DNA of 64,000 bases from Rhizomys pruinosus. Taxonomy: Eukaryota; Chordata; Mammalia; Rodentia; Spalacidae. The notes beneath the pieces were generated by a model. That model worked only from the letters and a program-made list of their open reading frames with translations. It ran no database searches and had not been told where the DNA came from. This document shows, one piece after another, positions 1 to 10,779 of this stretch. The position numbers and the translations under genes were made by a program. Position 1 is the first letter of the stretch; every line of letters starts with the position of its first letter. The DNA lies in the NCBI GenBank assembly GCA_009823505.1, contig VZQC01001015.1:1-64000 (forward strand). Reading direction: 5' to 3'.

Positions 1-1356
1 TTACCTTCTTGGAGCAGTGGCAGGCTGCTACTGTGCCCTGACACAGGACTCCACTATGGCACCTGAGCCAGATCCAAACCCAGGACTCTATATATTCTTT
101 TTGAAGAGCATAGTTCAACATATAAAGTCCAGCATTCCATTTTTTGATTATTGAATAATGAACTTTTAGCATCAATCATGGGTGTTAAAAAAAAAGAGTT
201 GAGATAGCTGTACTTCATTAGGCACCAGCAAGGCACTGATGGCTTCTGAACAGAGAGTGACAGGCTGTTAGTGTCACTTTAACAGTATTAACATGGCAAT
301 AGTGTGCATGATGGATTGGACCTTGATGGAACAGGTTACTGGGACCATCAGTAATCTCTTTGGCTTAGTATCTAGCTACAATCCTTGTCTCTCCCTCAGC
401 CCAGCCTTTGGTTCACAACCCAGTGTATATTTTCTCATCAGGAAGGTATGTATGACAAAGGTATTGTACGAATATCCTCTTTAGTAATTGGAGTTTATTC
501 TCAGATAAACTGCTGGTTGGTGATTCCATTGGCCTCATCCTGTTGGGAATGATCTCCTTATCAAGGGATAGGCAGGCATTCTCTTTCTTATTTATGGCCT
601 GTGCTCAGTCTATATGCATTCTTCTCTTTGATATCTCTATCATTATTCCCTTGTTTTCCTCAATTCTGTCTCTGCAGACCTACGTGTTAACCAATCACAT
701 GGCCAACCTGGATCACATCTGACTTCAATTTTGGAGTTATTTTTCTCTCTGTCTTTTCAGTCTTCATGACTACATTCCCCTTTTTGATTTGACATATTTT
801 GCTTTGACTGTAGAATCCTGCTTTGACCTCAAGATCTAAAATCCTGACAATGAGCCATTCCTGGTATCGTGGTAGACACCCCTTGTCATGATCCCTAGCC
901 TATGGTATTTTAGCCATCTTTCCCTGACAATAATGCCCCCTGTGAAATAGTTTTGTTCCCTAGCTTCCTTAAAATGCTGGCTAAGAGGTTGTTAGAATGG
1001 TGACACTGGGGGATTGGAATATTTAGTTCCCAAGTTTCCGGCATCTTAACCAGTTCCACACACTTAACAGAATTTGCTGTATTTATGAATCAGTGATTTA
1101 ATTCTACTTTGACCTTATATTGTTGGACAAGAAATGGGTGCCCAGCCACAACTGGTCAGGTGGGATGGCTCTTCCCATCAAAATTTATAACAATATAGAA
1201 ATTGGATTAGCTCACTGGAATGTAGTTACAGAAGATTCCCATAGACAGAGGGTCTGAGAGGCCATCTTGGAGAATCCATAATGAACTATTTATAAGGATA
1301 TTGAGCATAGACTTCCTCTTCATAAGGAGAAGAACCAGTTCTGCATCTACTCGCTT
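1..1356. other. Unassigned non-coding sequence
   Basis: I recognise no SINE, LTR boundary or gene here. The texture (polypyrimidine runs near 590-760, short ORFs only) could be an old, decayed retroviral or L1 fragment, but I cannot align it to a family. No exon-like ORF with flanking splice sites stands out. Confidence 0.4.
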
Positions 1357-1370
1357 GGTGAGGATTTCTT

Positions 1371-1423
1371 TTTTTTTTTTTTTTTTCTATTTCTGTCAGT
1401 CAGTTCTTTGATGCAGTCCTTTC

Positions 1424-1461
<38 letters not shown>

Positions 1462-1483
1462 CCAATATGCATTACACCCAACT
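1371..1483 (-). mobile_element. Short L1 3'-end insertion, antisense
   Basis: A poly-T run (1368-1386) is followed by a stretch matching the 3' UTR of the large L1 near 6796-6850 (shared gtcagt, tgatgcagtc and ctgttgttg blocks). It is bounded by a 14-bp duplication, ggtgaggatttctt at 1357-1370 and ggcgaggatttctt at 1484-1497 (one mismatch). This is a severely 5'-truncated L1 whose poly(A) tail begins close after the shared block. Confidence 0.75.
1424..1462. repeat. (TTG)n microsatellite
   Basis: About 13 uninterrupted TTG units lie inside the small L1 fragment. The homologous site of the large L1 (about 6832-6840) has only two or three units, so the array expanded after insertion or in the source element. 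Confidence 0.95.
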
Positions 1484-1497
1484 GGCGAGGATTTCTT

Positions 1498-2241
1498 AAG
1501 AACCTACCAGAATAACAGTCCCTGTTGTAGTAGTTTGAAGGAGAATTGACCTCTCCTGGAACTTGTTTTACAGAGGTAGAAGAGGGACAATGAACAAATA
1601 GTGTTATCCTACTCTGCTATTGTGTCAAAAGTGATTTAGGAAGAGGGAAAAAAGCAATGGGTACTAGGAAAGCTAGCTGCAGAAGGCATCTCTGAAAAGG
1701 TACTGTTTGGGCAGGAGTCTCAAAGGAAGTGAGGATGACACATGGGTACACAGGCAATGAAGTGAACATGTGGCAGAGACAGCAGTTGTCGTCAGAAATG
1801 GATAGCAAGAAGGTTCGTGTGGCTAGAGAAGAGGGAGTCAGGGTACTCCGTGACTCACAGTCCTTCCTTTTAGTGACCACACACCTCAACCATGCTATAT
1901 TCCACAAGATGTTCTCCCTGAGAGCACATAGAGACAGGGTGCAAAGGTGACCTTCTGAGCCAGGAGTTACAGTATAAGCAACTTGAATTTGGTGGAGGTG
2001 ACACACCTGTTTGGTTTCTCTGAAAAGGAAAAGAAATTAAAATCAAAATGCCCCAAACAATACAAACGTGTAGGAAAGGGTCACCATCAAGATCACATTC
2101 TAATGGAGGAAATGGTACAGCCCTGGTCTGTCACTGGACAGCCAGCATGGCGTGGTCCCCCTATATCCCTTCTAACCATGGTAACCTTAGACATGTGACC
2201 AGCGAAAGAAATCAGTTATCTAGCGAGGTGGCCTGCTTTCA
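1498..2241. other. Unassigned non-coding sequence
   Basis: Mixed-composition sequence with overlapping short ORFs on both strands (about 129 codons antisense at 1617-2006). None has recognisable domains or a convincing start context. I see no repeat family. Confidence 0.4.
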
Positions 2242-2615
2242 TTCTTGTTGCTGTGATAAAAACAATCAGACAAATAGAAACTTAGGGGAGAAATGGTTTT
2301 ATTTGGCTTATAATTTCTGGTTACACTCCATCACTTCAGGGAAGTCAAAGCAGGAACTCACGTCCAGAGTCAAGAGCAGAGAGAGATGAAGGCACTGTGC
2401 TTGCCACCTGTGCTTCTTAGCTGGTTCTCTGCACTCCCATACCATTCAGGAACCCCTCCCTGCCTAGAGAATGGCACCTCTTATAATTGGTGGGTCCTCT
2501 CTTATCAACCAAGAGTCTAAACATTCCCTCACAGATATGCCCATAGACAAATTGATCTAGATAAAACTTCCTAGGTGGTTCTAGACAGTGTCAAGGTATC
2601 AGTTAAATCTAGCCA
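2242..2615 (-). mobile_element. ERVL-MaLR-type LTR, antisense
   Basis: The segment opens with the reversed LTR end ttgctgtgataaaa and continues with the reversed polyadenylation region (tggttttatttggctta). It ends with the reversed LTR start (gtgtcaag). The same family occurs at 15.7 kb (plus strand) and 56.7 kb (minus strand). It is strongly diverged, hence an old solo LTR. Confidence 0.75.
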
Positions 2616-3168
2616 GGACAGTAGAACTGCTAAAGGCAATAGAATTGCCAAGCCTTGCAGCAAACATCCATTAGATAATATAGGTCTGGCTAGAGTGAGG
2701 GTCTTCTAACTACCTAGCCTGGAACCCAGGCTCAAGGAACTAAGGTCCTCAGTCCACAGTGAGTATGTTGTGTAAGGATAATGGAACATCAGTATTGCAG
2801 CATTTATAAGTGGTGACTCCTGGAATTGGGTTCCCCAAGTAAAACAATGCCATCCCCAGTTGACCAGGAAATGGTCAGGGACAAAGAAACTGATCAAACC
2901 CCATTTCATGAGGAATGCAACTACACAAACATTCTACCGGTGTCCAATCTACATATCCTGTCCTGACAATGACTCTTGTGATGAAATTTTTCATTCACAA
3001 ATGACTCATCATGGGAGTACTGGGCTGGAGATGTTGGAATTTTGAGTGATGCATGCAAAATGAAAGTAATCAATAGGAAGATGAAGATCATCAGTCTATC
3101 ACAGCCAAACTACTTACTTGATCACAATAAAGCTTAGGCAATAGACAGGGCCCCAAAAGACACAGTAA
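2616..3168. other. Unassigned non-coding sequence
   Basis: No recognisable repeat or gene. Only short ORFs are present. Confidence 0.4.
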
Positions 3169-3405
3169 GGGCTGGAGAGATAGATTATTGGTTAAGATCA
3201 CTGGTTGCTCTTGCAGAGGACCTGAGTTTGATTCCCAGCACCCATATAGAGGTGAACAACTATCCATAACTCCAGTTCCAGGGGATTCTATGCCTTCTTC
3301 TGACCTTACTGGGGACTGTGTGACAAGGGTGCTCTTACACATGTACAGGCAAGACACTGATACACATAAAATAAAAATAAATAAAATAAGAAAAGAAAGA
3401 AACAA
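3169..3405 (+). mobile_element. B2-type SINE
   Basis: The head is tRNA-derived (gggctggagagat), with a degenerate RNA polymerase III A box and B box (gagtttgattccc). A B2 body follows (aactccagttccagggg), then an A-rich tail of AAATAA units. No clear TSD remains. Confidence 0.9.
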
Positions 3406-3554
3406 GAGTGAACATGGATTAACTAGGACAGGAAGGTCAGACTGAGTGGTCAAAGAAAGAATACTGCACTAAGATACTGACAAGTCCAAGCTACTAGTAT
3501 CTCTCCTGTGCTGTGACTACAGACTCTGCACTTGGCAGCCCCAGTGTCATGGTA

Positions 3555-3695
3555 TCCTCCCAGTAGCCAGAATAATGTTGTTTAAAGACAAGTCACATTA
3601 AATCACCCCTCTGCTCACAATCCTCTGATGGCCCCTATATCCCTCAAAACCAATATCCTCCTGGTAACCTTAGAAACCTACATGATCAGTGAAGA
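3555..3695 (+). mobile_element. L2 LINE relic
   Basis: The segment matches the well-known L2 coding-end block in order: cacccctctgctcacaatcc, a ctgatggc block, then ccta-catgatc. This is an ancient mammalian LINE fragment, plus orientation. Confidence 0.65.
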
Positions 3696-3770
3696 AACAT
3701 TAAATAATATTCTTTGTTGTTTCAATCCCTATGAAACATTTTGTTGATGATAAGGAAGTCTAACCTTTTA

Positions 3771-3934
3771 TTTTTATTTTTATTTTTTTGGTATTTTTGA
3801 GACAGGGTCTCCCTTTAAGTTCCAGCTAGTCTGGAGCTCACTCTGTAGACCAGTCTGGCTTTGAACTCACAAAGATTCACTTGCCTCTGCCTCCCAAGTG
3901 CTAGGATTAAAGGCTTGCGCCACCACACCCCACT
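3771..3934 (-). mobile_element. B1 SINE, antisense, with TSD
   Basis: A (TTTTTA)-rich tail is followed by the reversed B1 body (gagacagggtctccc ... gctaggattaaaggc). The 17-bp TSDs are ggaagtctaacctttta at 3754-3770 and ggaaatctaacctttta at 3935-3951, with one mismatch, which indicates a fairly recent insertion. Confidence 0.95.
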
Positions 3935-3981
3935 GGAAATCTAACCTTTTAATCATCCACCTTATAAAACATTTGTATGTG

Positions 3982-4233
3982 GGGCTGGAGAGATGGCCTA
4001 GCGGTTAAGAGCACCGACCGCTCTTACAGAGGACCCGGGTTCGATCCCCAGCACCCACATGGCGGCCGAGAACCATCTAGGGCTCCAATTCCAGGAGAAC
4101 TCCAGCTCCAGGGGAATCCGACACCCTCTTCTTACCTCCGCGGCATTGCACGACACGGGTGCACAGACTTGCATGCAGACAGTACATTCATACACATTTA
4201 TACACATACAGAAATAAATAAAATTAAAAAAAA
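3982..4233 (+). mobile_element. B2-type SINE, 17-bp-duplication subfamily
   Basis: A nearly intact tRNA-like head is present (tggcctagcggt A box; gggttcgatcccc B box). The body carries a tandem 17-bp duplication at 4080-4114. The 18-bp TSDs at 3964-3981 and 4234-4251 differ at one base. Retained CpGs in the B box argue for youth. Confidence 0.95.
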
Positions 4234-4251
4234 ATAAAACATTTGTTTGTG

Positions 4252-4562
4252 AAAGAGTTCTGAGGCATTCCCACAACCTAATGTCCTTCCCTCTCTTTGG
4301 CTAATCCACACCCCTTCCCTTTGCATGGCTTATTTTAAACTAGCCAATTGGAAAAAGAGTTCAAGGTCAGAGCACAACCGATGGGGGAAATGCAGTATTC
4401 TTGGATTAGAGATAAAAACCCATTAACGTTCCCCATTGGGTGTGCTTGCTGAATCCGACTGACCAGGCAATGCACTCTTTTACAAAAGCAAAAGCTTCTT
4501 TGCCACATTCCTCTCTCTTTATCCATGTGTTCTTTGTGTGGTATTACTGGGGTCCTTGGACT
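4252..4562. other. Unique flank of the large L1
   Basis: Apparently unique sequence between the B2 copy and the L1 target site. No gene or repeat recognised. Confidence 0.4.
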
Positions 4563-4577
4563 TCAGATTTTATTCTT

Positions 4578-6884
4578 TTTTTTTATTGATGCTTTGTGTT
4601 TTTATATCATTTTTCCAATTCAGTTCCGGCATATTTCCCTTTCTCTTCCCCCCACCCCACCCCCCAATCCCAGATCATGCATTCCCCATAACTGTCCTGC
4701 ATCTTTCTCTCAGTTGTTTTTTCTTTTTTTTAGCAATAAGTTATAATTTATGAGTACAAGCACATCTTCATATAAAACCAATTTGCAGGCAGTTGTGCCA
4801 AACCCACACAGCCCATCGGTCCCACCCATCCAGCGGGGGGGGGGAGGGAGCGTTGTATGTTTCAATTCACGTTGATCAATGAGTGTCTCTATTGTTAGTT
4901 TCACCATTCACCCCAATTGCCGCCCTTACATTCCACACTCCCTCTCAGATTGTTCCCTAGGCTTAGAGAAAGGGGGACAGGTGGATGAGAAGCAAAACAG
5001 TCTTTCTCTGGAGTGTGTTGTCTGTGACTCTGGTCAATTCTGGCTGTTTTCCTTTCATGGGCTGACAGTTTGTCAGGGAATAACCTTTCGATCCTACTAA
5101 TGGAAGCACAAGCAAGTTGATATATAGGTATTTAAACTTGCTAGTTATGGTAGGTTACTTTGGTATAGACACAATGTTTAGATGGTATGTAACCATGTTA
5201 CATTTTTTTCTGTAAATATGACAGGGTCTTACTGTGGCTTATAACATCTCCTGATCATTAGAGGGGTGTAAGCTTGTGGCATCAGCCATGGGTTATTCTC
5301 CAAGAAGAGAGTAATAGCCAATTAGATTTGGATATTACAGCCATATGGCTGCCTCTGCTGCACAGATTTCCAGGCAGGTGAGGTGTGTGCTGGTGCTGAC
5401 GGAGGATCTTGCTTGACTCAAAGAGACCCATATTGCTTTATTGGTTTAGTTAGACATTGGTAAACACTCTCTGGTATTCCAGAGGCATCTGTACACTTGA
5501 ATGTGTGTCTCAATACATCTTTCCCCTGTTTAATGTAGGTCTTTGACAGCAGGGCCTTATCACCTCTCTTCTTGCAGGTACTCCAGTTTAGAGGCAAGGA
5601 GGCTCTAACTTTTGTGGGGGCTTGATACCTGGCCAAAATCTCCTTGGTAGATAATACATTGCTGATATCACAGCTCCTGTATTAATATATTTTGCTTAAG
5701 TGCATAGCTTAAGGAGACTTTAGTATTATATTGGTTCTGAATAGAGAATAATCCTTTTCACAGTTCCTATGTCTATTAGTTCAATTAAAGAAGGCAGTTT
5801 TACTGGTTTAGAAGAGATTACCCTCTATAACTAGTTGTCTCCAATCTAACAGTTGGGAATGACTCTATCGATCATCTCATCATATTTCTCCTTTTTTTCT
5901 GATGGGGGGGAGTTAAGGAAGTTCTCATATTAAAACTCTTGTGGCCCTTGGAAGGTAAGGTTCATTAGGACTCATTTATAAATAGTTGTTCAAGTAGGGA
6001 TCCACAGAGGGGTTTGATGTTTGTAGCAATCTGGAGGCTTTTCTTCTTTTCAATGTTGAGATGGCGTCAATCCTTTCTGTTGTGCACTTTCTGGTTACAT
6101 CCTACTCAATTATGCAAAGCTGTATCTTTTCTTTCTAGCGTTTAAGTTGGTGACATTTTTGACCTGTTGGAACATTAAAATCTTCTTCCCATAGTAGTTT
6201 TAAGATTTGACTTGGCACAGATTTTGAGAAAAGAAAAGTTCTTATCTATTTGTATTCCCCCCCCTTTGTTTTAGGTTTTTGGTTTTTTGACCCATGAGTC
6301 TCCAGAAGACAGTGTATTTATACATACCTTAGTGGTTGGAAATCAAAGGCACGATTTATCCAATTCACCTATGCTGTTTGGGTGACTGTATGTGTTGATA
6401 ACTTGGGAAGCAATTTAATTTTTATGTTAAATCATCTATAGGTGAAAGAAATGCTACAACATTCTGTGATACTGTACAACAGTGAGAAAAAATTATTAGA
6501 GAACATTTTTATGTGCAATCCCAAGTGATATATGATAAGATTTTATGTAAACAAAATGTGGAAACAAATTATATCTCCATTTAACTCAGTGCATTAACCT
6601 TTTTACTTAGAGCCTGTAAACCAATGTTGTTTAGTATACACATATTTACTATTTTACTAAGTCACTAAAACAACCATGCTAACCTGTCGTCGTGTCTTGG
6701 GAAAACTGGATACTTGTTGAACTCACGTCAATTAAATACACATATAAATATACCCGTTGTCCCCTCTCCACCCCCCACCCCTTCCCCCCCTTCCAATTAC
6801 CATTCAGTCAGTTTTCTGATGCAGTCTTTCTGTTGTTGTTCTTTACTATGCATCCCTCTCCCCGAGCAAATATTTATATCTGGG
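4578..6884 (-). mobile_element. Extended 3' region of the large L1
   Basis: About 2.3 kb lies between the likely ORF2 stop (tta at 6885-6887, antisense) and the terminal poly(A) (poly-T from 4576). It holds a polypurine tract typical of L1 3' UTRs (CT-rich on the plus strand, 6757-6795) and a second C-rich tract at 4645-4675 close to the tail. The terminal ttattgatgctttgtg resembles other rodent L1 tails. The segment at about 4740-6750 is not recognised. It may be a lineage-specific 3' UTR, a 3' transduction or a nested element. Confidence 0.6.
6757..6795 (-). repeat. L1 3' UTR polypurine tract
   Basis: C/T-rich on the plus strand, hence G/A-rich in L1 sense. It lies about 90 bp downstream of the ORF2 stop, the usual place for the G-rich polypurine tract of mammalian L1 3' UTRs. 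Confidence 0.7.
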
Positions 6885-9800
6885 TTATGGCACTAGCCTC
6901 CACATAGAGGGACCACCATTTGTCGTTTGTTTTTTCTGGCGACTGTGTGTTACTTCACTTAACATAATGTCTTCAGCTCCATCCATTTACCTGCAAAGTC
7001 ATGAGTGCTTGTGCCCTCTTTAACCTCTGCATAGATCTCCCATTTTATACAGTCCCAATTTTCTCCATCACTCGTCAGTTGAGGGCAGCCTGGGCTGGTT
7101 CAGCTTTTTTTCTATTGTGAAACAGAGCTGCAAATTAAACAGCTGTGACATGTATCTCTGCAGTAAGATGTTGTCTTGTATATACCCAGGAGTGGTATGA
7201 CTGGATCAAATGACAGGCTTTCTGAGTCTTCTCAGGATTCTCACCTACTTTCCATAGTGGCTGTACAAAAGTTTACATTCCCACCAGAGTGGAATGAGTG
7301 TTCCCCCTTTCCCACAACATCTCCAGCACTCTCCAGATTTTGTATCATTTTTCTGATCCTAGCCAGTCTTATGGGAGTAAGATGATATCTCACAAGTGGT
7401 TTTTAATTTGCATTCCTCTAATTATTAGCAATGTTGAACACTTTCTTAAGATGTTTCTTAGCCATCTCTAAATCCTCCTCTGTGAAGTCTCTATTTCAGA
7501 TCTTTGTTCCATCTTTTGCGTGCATTCATTTGTGTTTTCTTTCTTCTTTGTTTTTTGAGTAGCTTGTTACTCTGGAAATTAATGCTTTGTCAGATGTATC
7601 TGCTGTGAAGGTTTCCTCCCCCTCTGTGGCTTTGTCTCTTCACTTCCTTTATTGTTTCTTTTGATGTACAGAAACTTTTGAGTTTAATGAGGTCCCATTT
7701 GTCAACTGTCGATCTTATTTCTTGTGCAGCTGCTGTCTGATTTAGGAAATTTTTCCTATGCCTATGTCTTGCAGTTTGCTGCCAAGTTTCTCTTTATCAC
7801 CTCCAGAGTTTGGGTGTTTCAGTTGAGGTCCTTTGATCCATTGGAATTGAACTTTTGTACAGGGTGTGAGAGGTAGGGGTTTAATTTCATTCTTCTAAAG
7901 TGGTGATCCAGTTTTGCCAACACCACTTACTGAAGATGCTTTCTTCCTCCATTGTGTCTTCTTGGCCCCTTGTCAAATATGAGGTGGCTGAAATTGTATG
8001 TGCTCAAGTTTGGATATTCAGTTTATTTCCATTGGTCAACTGGTCTTTTTTTGTTTGCCAGTGCCAGGCTGTTTTTATGACTATAGCCTGTAGTATAGTT
8101 TGATGTCTGGTTATAGTGATCCCCCCTGTATTGCTCTTTTCGTCAGGGTTGTTTTGGCTATTCGGGGTCTTTTGTTTTTTCCAAACGAAATTGAGGATTT
8201 TTTTTTCCAAGCCTGTGAAGAGAAACTCTTGGGGATTTTGATTGGGATTGCATTAAATCTTGTACATTAGTTTTGGGTAGGATGGACATTTTTTACTATA
8301 TTTATTTTCCCAATCCATGAACATGGGAGGTTTGTCCATCTTCTGATGTTTCCTCAATTTCCTTTTTTCAGGGGTTTAAAATTTTTGTTATAGAGATCCT
8401 TGGTGTCTTTGGTCAGGTTTGTTCCTAGGTATTTTATTGTTTTGAGGCTATTGTGAGTGGGAAGGTCTCCTTGTAGTCCTTCTTCAGTTGCTATTGTTGT
8501 TAGAGAAAGGGCTACTGATTTTTCTAGATTTATTTTGTATTCTGCCACTTACTGAAGCTCTTAATCATTTGTAGGAGTTTTCTGGTGGCGTTCTTAGCAT
8601 TCCTTAGGTAAGCGATCATATCATCAGCAAAAAGGGATAGCTTGATTTCCTCTTTTCCAATTAGAACTCCTTTAATTTCCTTTTCTTGCCTTATTGCCCT
8701 AGGCAAGGGTTTTCCAGCACTATATTGAAAAGGGGTGGTGACAGGGGCAGCCTTGCCGAGTTCCTACCTTTAAGGGGAATGCTTTCTGTCATTTCCCCAT
8801 TTAGGATGATATTGACTGTGGGTTTCCCGTGTACTTAGCTTGATTACATTGAGGAATGATCCTCCAGTCCAATTCCCTCTAGGACTTTAAACTGAAGGGA
8901 TGCTGGATTTTGTCAAAGGCTCTCTCTGGGTCAATCGAGATGATGATGTTGTGGTTTTTGTCCTTCAGCTCCATTATATGTTTGTTATTTATTGATTTTT
9001 TATGTTGAACCATCCCTGCATCTCTGGTATGAATCCAACTTGGCATGGTGGATGATTTTCTGATTTGGGTCTGTATGCAATTTGCCAGTATCCTGTTTAG
9101 AATTTGGGCATATGTGTTCAGTAGGGAGATGGGTCTGTAGTTCTTTTTGGTTGATCTTTCCCTGGTTTATGGTAATAGTGTGATTGCTGGCTTCATAGAG
9201 GAATCTGGGAGAACTCCCTCCATTTGTATCCTTTCTAAACAATTTGAGTAGTAATGGTTGTAAGTCTTTTCAAAATTATTTTATAGAATTCTGCCATTGA
9301 AACCATCTGGGCCTGGGATTTTTTGTTTGGGAGGCTACTTATTACATCTTGTTTCTTCCTGTATTATTGGTCTATTTAGGTGTCGATCTCTTCTTGGTTG
9401 AGCTTTGGTGATTCCCAGGATTTCAGATATTCATCCATTTCTTCTAGGTTTTCAAAACTTAGTAGAGTATATAGTTTTTGAAGTATTCCCTGTGTGATTG
9501 TCTGGATCTTTTCATTCTGTTGTGATATTTCCCCTTTCATCACAGATTCTATTGATTTGGAGTTGTTCTCTCTTTCTTTTGGTTAACTGGGCTAGAGGTC
9601 TGTCTATCTTGTTTTATTCTCTCAAAGAACCAACTTTGGATTCATTGATTTTTGTATGTTTTCTTTGTTTCTATTTCATTGATCTCTCTGGCTCTGATTT
9701 TTGTATTTCTTTCTTTTCTTTTTTTAGGGTTATTTGTTGCGTCTCTCAGTACTTTTCGCTGCAGTGTTAGATTCATTCATTTTGCTCTTTCTGTTTTTTT

Positions 9801-10730
9801 TTTTTTTTTTACAATGTAGGCACTTAGCGCTATAAACTTCCCTCTTACGGATGCTTTTAAAGTGTCCCATGATTTTTCTGTGTTGTTTATCATTGTCATT
9901 CAGTTCAGGAATGTTTTTATTTCTTTCTTTATTTCTTCTCGACCCACTCATTATTCAGGAGGATGTGTTGTTTAGTCTCCATGTGTTTGTAGGTTGTAGG
10001 GTTTATCCTGGTGTTGATATTGAGTTTTATGCACTGTGGTCTGATAGAATGTATGAGATTATTTTCTTTTTATATTTGTTGTGTTTTTTTTCTGTCCCAG
10101 TATATCGTCATTTTGGAGAATGTTCCATGAGGTTGCTGGAGATACGAAAGTATATTCTCTGGTTATGATTTGGGTAGAAATATTTGATAGATGTCTGTGG
10201 GTCCATTTGGTGTTATTGTGTCATTTAGTTCATTGTCTCTCTGTTTATCCTTGTCCTGTTGATCTGTTAGGGGACTTAATGGGGTATTGAAGTTCCCCTA
10301 CTATTAGGTGCTGGGGTTCAATCTGTGCCTTGAGATCCTGAAGAATTGTCTTTATTCAAAGTTTGGTGCACTGGTGCTTGGTGCATCATATATTCAGGAT
10401 TGTGAGGATCTTAATTGTCAATTGTTCCTTTAATAAAAATGTAATGGCCCTCCTTTGTCTCTTTTGATTCTTTGCTTTGAAGTCTATTTTGTCTGATTAG
10501 AATAGCCACACACCAGCTTACTTTTTCTGTACCCATTTGCTTGGAATACTTTTTTTTTTTCATTTTTCCCTTCACCTTAGTTGGACTATTTGAAATTAAG
10601 ATGTGTTTTGCTTGTAGATGCATATAGATGGACTTGTTTCCTAATCCATTCCTATCCCAGTCTATGCCTTTTGATGTGGGAAGTTTAGCCCTTTAATATT
10701 AAAGTATAATTGAAAGATGGTTTTGCTTCC
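6885..10730 (-). pseudogene. L1 ORF2 relic (endonuclease/reverse transcriptase)
   Basis: L1 ORF2 encodes the cytoplasmic ribonucleoprotein component that nicks target DNA and reverse-transcribes L1 and SINE RNA. Here only a relic survives. The minus strand is similar throughout to the L1 ORF2 block order. A C-terminal stretch ends MLSEV...THSRQK before the stop at 6885-6887. The reverse-transcriptase catalytic box reads LFADDMIAY near 8607-8632, with both aspartates kept. The N-terminal endonuclease region lies near 9.9-10.7 kb. Frequent frameshifts and stops break the roughly 3.8-kb frame, and no segment longer than about 90 codons stays open. The total length fits a full ORF2 of about 1,280 codons. 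Identification as L1 ORF2 is firm, but the start position is approximate. Confidence 0.85.
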
Positions 10731-10779
10731 TTTCACTTTATTATCCTTGGCTCCATAGCTCTGATTTTGCCTCTATGGT

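Noticed and set aside
1617..2006. 129-codon antisense open frame
   Set aside because: No domain, no supporting signals, and overlapped by equally plausible short frames on the other strand.
3989..4060. tRNA-like A and B boxes
   Set aside because: These belong to B2 SINE heads, not to a functional tRNA gene. No cloverleaf can be closed.
8607..8632. Possible active reverse transcriptase from the readable FADD box
   Set aside because: Both flanks are frameshifted and interrupted by stops. Only the motif survives.
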